Shown here one piece after another: positions 1 to 6,700 of a stretch of DNA of 7,687 nt; position 1 is the first letter of the stretch; the number at the start of each line of letters is the position of its first letter. Location of the stretch: assembly GCA_030612785.1 (NCBI GenBank), contig JAUWNF010000146.1, positions 1 through 7,687 on the forward strand. Direction: 5' to 3'. Position numbers and translations under genes: made by a program. The DNA is from Phycisphaerales bacterium. GTDB taxonomy: Bacteria; Planctomycetota; Phycisphaerae; UBA1845. The notes beneath the pieces are model-generated. The model searched no databases, had not been told where the DNA came from, and worked only from the letters and a program-made list of their open reading frames with translations.

Positions 1-66
1 ATCTTCCCGCCCCTTGTGGTGTGGTCCGTTTTCGTGTGGTCCCGAGTAACAACCCCGCTGGCGTGT

Positions 67-148
67 CAATTAAAGCATAAATTATAACTCTATGTGAGTC
101 CAATATAATACCAAATCGTTGTAAATGCTTGTAGTATAACGAGATAGC
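67..148. other. AT-rich island
   Basis: Some 80 bases of strongly AT-rich sequence, with several TATAAT-like boxes (104-109 plus strand; one near 83-88 on the minus strand), stand out in otherwise GC-rich DNA. This is the kind of composition found at promoters, but I cannot pair a good -35 with any -10 box on either strand. Confidence 0.4.
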
Positions 149-341
149 GTAGTCCGTTTCCTAGGTCTTCGTCCGTTATGCGATGGGTTCTCGGTCTCTG
201 CGGGCCGGTTTTGGTCCGGTATCCGGTCCAGGATCGGCGCGGCTGGGATCGGCTCGGTCGGTCCGATAACCCGGCGGTCGGATGGTTCGGCCAGCGGGTA
301 GGGCTCGGTCCTATAAGGGGGTGCGGCAGTAATAGTCCAAT

Positions 342-375
342 CGGCCGGTTCGCCCGATAACCCCAGAGCCGGCCG
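342..375. repeat. Inverted repeat (hairpin) in GC-rich spacer
   Basis: CGGCCGGTTC (342-351) pairs with GAGCCGGCCG (366-375): 10 bp with one wobble, and a 14-base loop. It belongs to the same hairpin-rich stretch that ends in the terminator at 990-1034. Confidence 0.4.
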
Positions 376-621
376 GGGGTTGAAACGCAGCGGGATCGAT
401 TTCGCGACCAGAGGTTGGCGCTCGTGATCCTCAGATTTGGGGGCCGCCCGAGGGTGCCCGGTGGGGGCGGAGGGTGTACGCCGGGTCAGCCCACTGGTGG
501 ATCGCGTTGCAGGCAGGTGGGCAAGCATCGCGAGACGACCACAACGCCGGGCGACACCCTCAAGCGCAGCCTGGGCAAACTTGATCCCCGACGCCAGTGA
601 CTCACACCGGTTCACGCACGG

Positions 622-651
622 GGCCATGGCCCACCGGGACGGGCCATGGTC
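622..651. repeat. Strong inverted repeat (hairpin)
   Basis: GGCCATGGCCC (622-632) pairs with GGGCCATGGTC (641-651): 11 bp including one G-T wobble, with an 8-base loop. The left arm with the preceding G is also a perfect 12-base palindrome, so either intra-arm or inter-arm folding is possible. There is no T-tract. Confidence 0.5.
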
Positions 652-954
652 AAGCGCGGCCGTCGCTTCAACGACACCGGTGTCTGCCGCATGATCCGAG
701 ACGCAGGACATGGCCGAGCTCCACTCGACAGTGCATGTGGCCGGCGCCGGCGCGACGAAGCGTTTCCGTCGCGCGCGCAGCAACGGTCGCGGTCCGGTCC
801 TGTCCCCGATCCGTGAAGAAAACGAATGAACGCGGGCGGGAAAACCGGCAAGCCTGCCGTCAAGCCAGCCGATGGATATGGTGACGACTCACTGGGCATG
901 CGGTCGGGGTGCGGCCAGGTCGATGGTGGGCCGTCCCTTGTAATGACCTTGAGC

Positions 955-1049
955 GCGGGTTTTGCTGCCCAGCTTTGCCTGCGTTCCTCGGGGCGGGACC
1001 CTCTGATCGAGCGGGTCGCCGCCCCACTTTTTTTGCGGGTCTGCTGCCC
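955..1049 (+). repeat. Short direct repeat flanking the terminator hairpin
   Basis: GCGGGTTTTGCTGCCC (955-970) and GCGGGTCTGCTGCCC (1035-1049) are near-identical and sit on either side of the 990-1034 terminator, about 80 bases apart. This could be a small tandem duplication or paired binding sites; nothing shows which. Confidence 0.45.
990..1034 (+). terminator. Plus-strand intrinsic terminator with no recognised upstream gene
   Basis: The left arm GGGGCGGGACCC (990-1001) pairs with GGGTCGCCGCCCC (1013-1025), giving a 12-bp GC-rich stem with one bulged base and an 11-base loop. After ACAC-like spacing of two bases come seven T (1028-1034). Stem strength and T-tract satisfy the usual rule for rho-independent termination on the plus strand. 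The minus strand has no matching T-tract, so it would not serve leftward genes. No plausible plus-strand protein ends just before it, so it may end a non-coding transcript. Confidence 0.6.
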
Positions 1050-1060
1050 CGTATTATAAT
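1033..1060 (+). promoter_or_regulatory. Possible sigma-70-type promoter directly after the terminator
   Basis: TTGCGG (1033-1038), a 16-base spacer, and a perfect TATAAT (1055-1060) lie on the plus strand. The -35 matches only part of TTGACA and overlaps the terminator T-tract. No convincing plus-strand gene follows, so this is tentative. The symmetry of ATTATAAT also gives a minus-strand TATAAT without a good -35. Confidence 0.25.
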
Positions 1061-1339
1061 CATACGATGCAGACGGACCCCTCCGCAACTAACGGTGTGG
1101 TTTCTGCACGCCGGGTTTACCTCGTTCCCTCAATCGTCATAGCTCAAGCTTGGTGATGTACGGTTTCGTCAAGCTGCTTTCCGCGACACGGGCTCGTCTT
1201 CAAGAGCGCCGTGCGCGATCGGTGATTTGCAGCTACCTCATCTCCTTCCTTGGAATCGCGCGAAGCCTGACACGCGCCGAACGCACGGACCGGAGTCAGG
1301 CAGAGAATCAGGACACAACGTCTCCGCCCGAGATTGCGG

Positions 1340-1672
1340 GGGCGCTCCGGTCACCGGAGAATCGATGATCGCGCACACCCCCGCGTCTCAAGCCGGCGGT
1401 CCTTGCTTACGGCCGTTTCACGCTACGGTGCCATTCGCCATAGCGCTATCCGGTCAGAGCTCGCCACCAGGACCCACGTCTCCTGCCCGTATGTCCGAGC
1501 GTCCAAGCTCACCAGGTCAGCGCCTCGACGCAGCAGTGCAGGACACCCTTGCCGTCCACCGCGAAGAGCTTTCCCGAGTCCGTCAGGTCCAGACCGAGTC
1601 GGCGGCCGTCGCTGGTCAGGTGGCGACACTTGTTCGGAAAGGTCGTGGGCCCAGGCCGGACCGCCGCACTCC
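1340..1672 (-). repeat. Direct repeat, copy B: degraded copy of the lipoprotein 3' end, fused to the zinc-ribbon gene
   Basis: This has the same orientation as copy A, about 930 bases away. Relative to A it has a one-base insertion near 1628-1634, one extra codon near 1600, and a 13-base deletion near 1520 (A's 2446-2458, alignment ambiguous). The net change is -9, so the frame is restored for the last ~29 codons. The homology starts at the GGAGTG of the zinc-ribbon CPECG codons (1667-1672), so microhomology may have joined the pieces. Confidence 0.85.
1345..1359. repeat. Perfect short palindromic hairpin downstream of the zinc-ribbon gene
   Basis: CTCCGG-TCA-CCGGAG forms a 6-bp stem with a 3-base loop, 63 bases after the zinc-ribbon stop at the outer edge of repeat copy B. 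Copy A has lost or never had the symmetry. There is no T-tract on either strand, so it is not a standard intrinsic terminator, although it could slow 3' exonucleases. Confidence 0.45.
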
Positions 1673-2118
1673 GGGCAGACCCCCGACGTGTTCCCCGTCA
1701 GGTTGTACCCGCACGCTTGACAGCCCCCCTTCGGTGGGCGGCGGTCACGGCGCCAGAGCCAGACGGTGGGGATGGCTGCGAGAAGAAAGGGTACCCACAG
1801 GGGGACTCTCGCGCCAGCAAACGGGGGTGGGTCTCTGAAAACGTGCGGCCAGTAGGCGTAGTTGTCCACCGTATAGCGCCAAACATACGGCATGTAAGTA
1901 TCCGCCGACCAGCCGACCGAACTGGGCCGCCAAGACTCATCGCCCCAGAATCTGAGCATGGCACAGCCCGGCCACAGCCGAAAGCAGATGCGATCGCGAT
2001 CATATCCTACATATAGAACAAGACTCACGCCGAACAACACGAGGATCAGGCAGCAAGCCACAAGCCCCACCCACTTCAGCCTCCGACGCCGTCGCGATGG
2101 TGCGCGGTATCGCCGCAT
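1423..2118 (-). CDS. Two-TM zinc-ribbon membrane protein with a C-terminus captured from the lipoprotein gene (chimeric)
   Basis: This is a 231-residue protein starting at the ATG at 2118, with a GGAGGGAG ribosome binding site 10 bases upstream. A basic N-terminus (RRRRRLK) precedes a first transmembrane segment (~15-38). A Trp/Tyr-rich, probably extracytoplasmic region follows to ~105, then a second transmembrane segment (~105-122). A basic stop (RRDRR) leads to a zinc ribbon with Cys133, Cys136, Cys148 and Cys151 (CQACGYNLTG...CPECG). This topology puts the ribbon in the cytoplasm. The GYxLTGNxSGxCPECG signature is common in uncharacterised planctomycete proteins; its function is unknown. 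From about residue 152 the sequence is unrelated to that family and derives from a copy of the lipoprotein 3' end. WAHDLSE matches WTHDLSD; residues ~163-201 are out of the ancestral frame; residues ~202-229 (VSLDARTYGQETW onward) match the lipoprotein again. The N-terminal 151 residues look functional; the tail may be neutral. Confidence 0.8.
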   Translation of the reverse strand: MRRYRAPSRRRRRLKWVGLVACCLILVLFGVSLVLYVGYDRDRICFRLWPGCAMLRFWGDESWRPSSVGWSADTYMPYVWRYTVDNYAYWPHVFRDPPPFAGARVPLWVPFLLAAIPTVWLWRRDRRPPKGGCQACGYNLTGNTSGVCPECGGPAWAHDLSEQVSPPDQRRPPTRSGPDGLGKALRGGRQGCPALLRRGADLVSLDARTYGQETWVLVASSDRIALWRMAP

Positions 2119-2316
2119 GATCTACATTCTCCCTCCACAGATAAACCGTGAACCGACATCCTCCATTCATTCCACCTCGAAGAACGCAGACCCATGGCGG
2201 CGAAGGCGTTCTCCAAACGAAGAGAAGCGTTTCCGCTCGTCCACTCGCCTCCTGTCTTCCACGGGGGAGGTGCCGATCACCGCAGAATCGATGATCGCGC
2301 ACACCCCCGCGTTTGA
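2119..2316. other. Intergenic gap between lipoprotein and zinc-ribbon genes
   Basis: This gap is 198 bases long. Its high-coordinate end (2266-2316) is the 3' flank shared with repeat copy B; its low end carries the zinc-ribbon ribosome binding site. I see no convincing minus-strand -35/-10 pair and no hairpin followed by a T-tract, so whether the third gene is co-transcribed with the first two cannot be told. Confidence 0.5.
2129..2136 (-). promoter_or_regulatory. Ribosome binding site of the zinc-ribbon gene
   Basis: GGAGGGAG on the minus strand lies 10 bases upstream of the ATG at 2118. An ATG within the spacer is followed at once by TAG, which leaves 2118 as the usable start. Confidence 0.7.
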
Positions 2317-2602
2317 TCAACTGCTTCCGCCTGCTGCTTTCGTAGCCTCCGGGCCGATTCGCCATAGCGCTATGCGGTCAGAACTCGCCACCAGGATCCA
2401 CGTCTCCTGGCCATATGTCCGAGCGTCCAGACTCACCGGATCAACGCCCCAGGGTAACGCCTCGACACAGCAGTGCAGGATGCCCTTACCGTCCACCGCG
2501 AAGAGCTTGCCCGAGGCCGTCAGGCCCAGACCGAGTCGGCCGGCGCTGGTCAGGTGGCGGCAGTTGTCGGAAAGATCGTGGGTCCAGACGGAACGACACT
2601 CC
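2266..2602 (-). repeat. Direct repeat, copy A: 3' end of the lipoprotein gene plus 3' flank
   Basis: This is the intact copy. It covers lipoprotein codons ~386-479, the stop and about 50 bases beyond. Compared by eye with copy B (1340-1672), well-aligned stretches such as 2352-2436 are close to 90% identical. A perfect 29-base match lies in the flank after the stop (2284-2312). The boundary on the high-coordinate side falls near the shared hexamer GGAGTG (minus strand, 2597-2602). Confidence 0.85.
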
Positions 2603-3756
2603 ATGCTGTAGAACGCCACCTGCGGCGTCTCATCAGGTGCCTTCTGGGTTACCAGAACACCTTCGTCCAGGAAGGCACCTCGCCAGACACATGGGTCAGA
2701 ATCGCCCAACGAATAGTAATACGTCTCGCACAGACGCTTTCCTTCAGCGTCGAGCAGGGTCAATTCACACATGTTGCACGCCAACAACTTGCCATCGTGG
2801 TATCGAGCCCGATCCAAAGAACTCTTGGACTTGGACTGCCGAAGAAGTTCTCCGCGGTAGTCCAGGGTCTGCAAGCCGCGGTAGAAGCCAACGATCACGC
2901 CGTCCGGCACCGCGACCACCGAATCCACCCTACGTGGTGCGGTGTGGACCCAGATACGCTGACCGTCCCGGATGGCCACGACGTGATCGCGCGCCTGCGC
3001 GAGCACGCCAACCAGGAGAGCCGGATTGGAGTCCGGCACGACGATGAACTCCCTCCTCAGGGGCTCCTCCATCTCGAAGGAGCCGATCCGGGATAGCGCC
3101 ACGTCGAACTGCATCACCTTGGCACCGCCGTCTGCCAAGACGACCACGCTGGGTTTGCCTTTGTCGCCTGAGGCCAATGCCGCTTGGATGATGCCGTCCA
3201 CTTTCTTCCCGGCCCTCCTTTGCACCAAATCCGGGTAGCGCGGCTTGCGAGCGCAGAGCCCCGCGGGCGAGACAATCGGCAGTTTCGTGCCGGTCAGTCG
3301 GAAGTATGCTCGCTGGGCCAACCGCCGGACCGAGAAATTCGGATCCTTGGTCCACGTAGCGATCTGATCCTTCACTTTAATCAAGCGCACTGTCTCGGCA
3401 AACCGCATTGCGATACACTTGGCTGCACGATCCTCCTTCTTCATGTTCATGTAGCGGACCGCGGCGTCGATGAAGCCTGGGAACGCCCGGACCTGATCCG
3501 CCGTCCATCCGTTCTTCTCCATGAACGCCAGGATGTAGCGCGCTGCCGTGCAGGAGAGATCGGTCTCTGCACCGAGCACCGCGACCAGGGTGGGGAACTG
3601 ATCTTCATCGAGCGTGTAAACCAGGTTGCGGAAACTCTCTTCATCGATGACGGGAGGTTCCGCCGCGCCGGTGCCGGAGTACCCGCTGTTCTGGGAGCAC
3701 CCAATGATCAGCAGACCGAGCATCAAAGTGCTGGCGAATCTTCCGTTAGAGTTCAT
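2317..3756 (-). CDS. Lipoprotein with helical N-terminal region and probable beta-propeller domain
   Basis: This is a 479-residue protein. I chose the ATG at 3756-3754 because an AAGGAG ribosome binding site lies 10 bases upstream and because this start gives a good lipoprotein signal: Arg6, hydrophobic LMLGLLII, then lipobox IIGC with Cys20. The longer frame back to 3822 adds only a basic stretch inside the RHS gene. Residues ~35-155 look helical, with a HEAT-like segment (DPNFSVRRLAQRAYFRLTG). Residues ~200-468 are rich in short beta strands with repeated D-G turns (VVVLADGGAKVMQF, AIRDGQRIWV, ALWRI), as in WD40/PQQ-like propellers. The family is not recognised more precisely. It overlaps the RHS stop by 11 bases, so translation is probably coupled and the product probably works with the RHS protein at the envelope. 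A protective role against the RHS tip is possible but unproven. Its last ~80 codons are duplicated in the next gene. Confidence 0.88.
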   Translation of the reverse strand: MNSNGRFASTLMLGLLIIGCSQNSGYSGTGAAEPPVIDEESFRNLVYTLDEDQFPTLVAVLGAETDLSCTAARYILAFMEKNGWTADQVRAFPGFIDAAVRYMNMKKEDRAAKCIAMRFAETVRLIKVKDQIATWTKDPNFSVRRLAQRAYFRLTGTKLPIVSPAGLCARKPRYPDLVQRRAGKKVDGIIQAALASGDKGKPSVVVLADGGAKVMQFDVALSRIGSFEMEEPLRREFIVVPDSNPALLVGVLAQARDHVVAIRDGQRIWVHTAPRRVDSVVAVPDGVIVGFYRGLQTLDYRGELLRQSKSKSSLDRARYHDGKLLACNMCELTLLDAEGKRLCETYYYSLGDSDPCVWRGAFLDEGVLVTQKAPDETPQVAFYSMECRSVWTHDLSDNCRHLTSAGRLGLGLTASGKLFAVDGKGILHCCVEALPWGVDPVSLDARTYGQETWILVASSDRIALWRIGPEATKAAGGSS

Positions 3757-6700
3757 CTTTCTGTTTCTCCTTCTCTTTTCGTTTCTCGTCGCGATCCTTG
3801 AGGGCGTCGATGATGCCATCAATGTCTTCCAGCGCGCTGGGGATCGTGTCGGAGCCGGGGAACATCGTGTCCATCAACCCTCTCAGGCAATCGGCGCACT
3901 TGCTCAAGTCCACCCCGTCGTCTCCCGCACACTCGGCAAAACACGTGTTGAGGCATTTCCTGTGCCGGCTATCCTTATCGGACGGGTCTGAGTGCGGGAT
4001 GCACTCCAGTTCACAGTCGTACACATCCCCTCCCTTATCGCAACACTTTCTCCAGCATTCGTCTTGCCAATCTCCGCTGCCGCACTTGTTGTGGCACGTC
4101 CCCGTGCACTTGTACGAACTGCCACAGTCCGCACACTTTTTAATGAGCGCAATCTTGTCGATGATCCCCTTCGCCTTCTTCTTGGCCTTTTTGGTATTCT
4201 TGCTGGGGTCAGGCGGGGGCACGCCGTGGCCCTTTAGCTTGGGCCTCTTTCGCGTATTAGCGCGGATCTTTTTCTTCGGCTTCTTGGTTCGCTCCGCGCC
4301 GTCGGGATCAACGAAGATCAGCAGCGAGTCGCCGATGTAGGTATACAGGTTGAAGCCGTCCTGGTAGCCACCCTCCGGTGTCGGATAACCCGCCTTCGGA
4401 TCACGCTCCAGCCACCCGATCGAAGCCGAGTACGCCCGGCGGTGAAAGTGGTACAGCTCGCTATGGATGTCATACCACTGGCCGGTCCAGAGGTGCGGCA
4501 AGTCGTACTTGGACTCCGCCCGGAATACCGGCCGCACCAGGCCCTCCAGGGCCTGAACGAAGACCGCGTAGTCCTCGAGATCGACGACACCGTCGCCGTC
4601 ATCGTCAAAAGCGGGACAGTCTTTCTGGATACACCACTGGAAGGCGGCGAAGTCCGCCAGATCAACGTCCTCATCCTGGTCATAGTCGCCGAGGCGTCCG
4701 CCGACAAAAGTGGGCGCGCCGCGCGTTCCATAGAACACGCGTTCGACAACCTTCCCGCTCATGTCCGCCAACGCCACGACACTGCCGAGGTCATCCCTCA
4801 GCAAAAAGAGGTACTCCTGCTCGCCTGCCGGCAAGTCGCCCGCATCGGTCAAATCCACCATGATCAACGGGGCCGGGTAATCCTCGCCGTGGATGAACCA
4901 GCGCTGCAGGTTCTCATCGCCGTCAAACTCCGCGAGCATCTCGCCCTGCAACCCGTGAACGAAACGCCGGGTTTCGGTCGACGCTCCTTGAGTTACGCGT
5001 TGCAGTACGCAGTTGTCCAGGCCGTCGTAGAAACGCTCGACGACCGTTCCATCCGGCAACGTTACGGAGCTAAGGCGGTTGCGTTGAGTATGGCCGAAGG
5101 TGCGCTCACCATCCGAAATCAGGTTGCCCCGGTCGTCCCACACAAGGTCAATGGAAGGCCCGCCAACGAAATCCCTGTCGGTGAGTTCGTTCACGTCGGA
5201 ATGTATCCTGGTCTCCTCGGAGACCTCGCCCGCCACGTCCGTGAGCACACCGTCGATGCGCAGGTGGCTGAAGACCCACTCGATCATTCGTGGAAACGGC
5301 GATCCAATCCATTCCACAATGCCATCCTTGGCTTCGTTCAGCACCCCCTGCAACATCTGCTGCGTCCTCTGTTGCGAGTCGCTGACGTACAGCCTGGAGT
5401 GTGTTTCCCACCCCGGGGTCTGGTCGTCTTCCCAGGTCTTGTTGCCCCAGGCATCATGGCCGTAGGCCCGTTTGAGGAGCACGTTCGGGTTGCGGTGCTC
5501 CAACCAGTCCACCTCCGCGCCGGTGTACGCCGTCTCCGACGTGATCCCGTTGCCCCACTCCCGAAGAGTGAGCAGGCCGCTGTGGTTGTAGGTAGAGCCG
5601 TTGATCAGACTTAGCTGACCATGCGCCACGCGGGTTAAGCGATCGCGGAGATCCATCGTTTTCACAACACTCTGCGCCACCCCGGGAAGGGTAATCTCCA
5701 ACCGCATCGGCGACACTTGATTGAGGCCCACAGTGTGGGTAACTCCATCGACGGTCTGGTCGACTTGGTAGATCGATCCATCCGCCCTTCGCCAGTAGAC
5801 AACCTCGGCCACGCCGTTGGATGACACGAGCAACTGCCCGAGCTTGTTGTAGCTGAATGCGTCGCTGGTGCCATCCGGGTACGCTCTCCTGGTGATGCGA
5901 TCCAGGCGATGGTCGCGCTCATAGGTGGTGGTCACGCCACCATAAGAACGCCACGCGACGTCACCAGAAGCATGGTATCCGAACAGCATCTCGCTGGCGT
6001 CCGGGAACAACACCCGTTCGATATCCAGGGTCCCGTTGCAGAAGTACCGCGTAGTCTGGCTGCTGGAAGCATCCACGGAAGCGGTGACCGAGGTAACCAT
6101 GTCGTACGCGTTGTACGTGTATGTGGTCGTTGCCTCCTCACCCCCGACGTCAACGACCCGTTGCTTCAGCCGATTCAGGCCGTCGATCGAGATCGTGGTG
6201 ACCGTCCCGTTAGGATCCGTAACCGTCACGGTGTCTGGTCCCCACACGAACTGCGTTGCGCCACCAGGGTCCTGACGATGCAGCAGCACCCTGCCGAACA
6301 GGTCGTAATCAATCCAGGTGTTGTGGCCGTCTCCGTCAGTGTGCTGCACCACCTGATCCAACCCGTTCAGTTCGAGCGTGTACAGCGCCCCTTCGCTGTC
6401 CCATGAGCCGATTTCCCGGCCCGCCGCATCGTAAGCGTGGCCGTTGGTGTTACCGTTGTCGGCCATCGTCTGCCAGACAGCCGATCCATCGAACACCACC
6501 TCACTCGTTTCGTCAAGCCCACCAGGATCGAGCAGTCGTTTCGTGACCCGGTTGAATGCGTCGAGGAAGCGTCTTTCCTCAGTACCTTCCGCGTTCGTGT
6601 GCGTTACGGTATGCGTCGATCCTTCGTGCTCGACATCATACTCCCACGTCTCAACCAGGTCGTCGGCGTCCGGATCAGGGGAGTCATCCCCCACCTTCCG

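Larger units (their letters stand above)
1..1340. other. Region without a supportable protein gene
   Basis: Several frames stay open because of high GC, but none has a good ribosome binding site, a recognisable domain or a hydrophobic/signal segment. The longest is a minus-strand frame (783-82) starting at TTG with no Shine-Dalgarno; its middle (around 590-430) has fairly coding-like codons (SGIKFAQAALEGVARR), so a decayed gene cannot be excluded. Between 188 and 312 the sequence is low-complexity, with CGGT at least eight times. The region contains the AT-rich island, hairpins, terminator and possible promoter listed separately. From 1060 to 1340 I see only a weak inverted repeat (AGCTTG/CAAGCT, about 1146-1175). 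Confidence 0.5.

Noticed and set aside
1..1340. tRNA, rRNA, RNase P, tmRNA, SRP RNA, CRISPR array or insertion sequence in the gene-less region
   Set aside because: By eye there is no cloverleaf with CCA-type end, no conserved RNase P, tmRNA or SRP core motif, no regularly spaced repeats, and no transposase frame with terminal inverted repeats.
1345..1359. Palindrome as the terminator of the zinc-ribbon gene
   Set aside because: There is no T-tract after it in the minus-strand direction, and the stem is only 6 bp.
1227..2016. Plus-strand open frames of 155-203 codons around the zinc-ribbon gene
   Set aside because: They are antisense to the zinc-ribbon gene, which has TM segments, a four-Cys zinc ribbon and a good ribosome binding site; the antisense peptides are low-complexity Arg/Pro/Ser-rich.
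2473..3096. 207-codon plus-strand open frame opposite the lipoprotein gene
   Set aside because: Shadow frame: the minus strand gives a signal peptide, lipobox and propeller-like sequence, plus a duplicated C-terminus conserved at protein level.
3749..3760. RHS protein ending in KDEL, like the eukaryotic ER-retention signal
   Set aside because: The whole tail is Lys/Glu/Asp-rich and encoded by the purine-rich DNA that also holds the next gene's ribosome binding site; coincidence is the simplest reading in a bacterium.
3757..3822. Upstream start for the lipoprotein at 3822
   Set aside because: It would add 22 mostly basic residues before the signal peptide; the start at 3756 has the AAGGAG site and gives a normal lipoprotein signal.
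4442..5614. 390-codon plus-strand open frame opposite the RHS gene
   Set aside because: It is fully antisense to a well-supported RHS coding region and has no recognisable domain; codon bias of GC-rich genes commonly keeps the opposite strand open.
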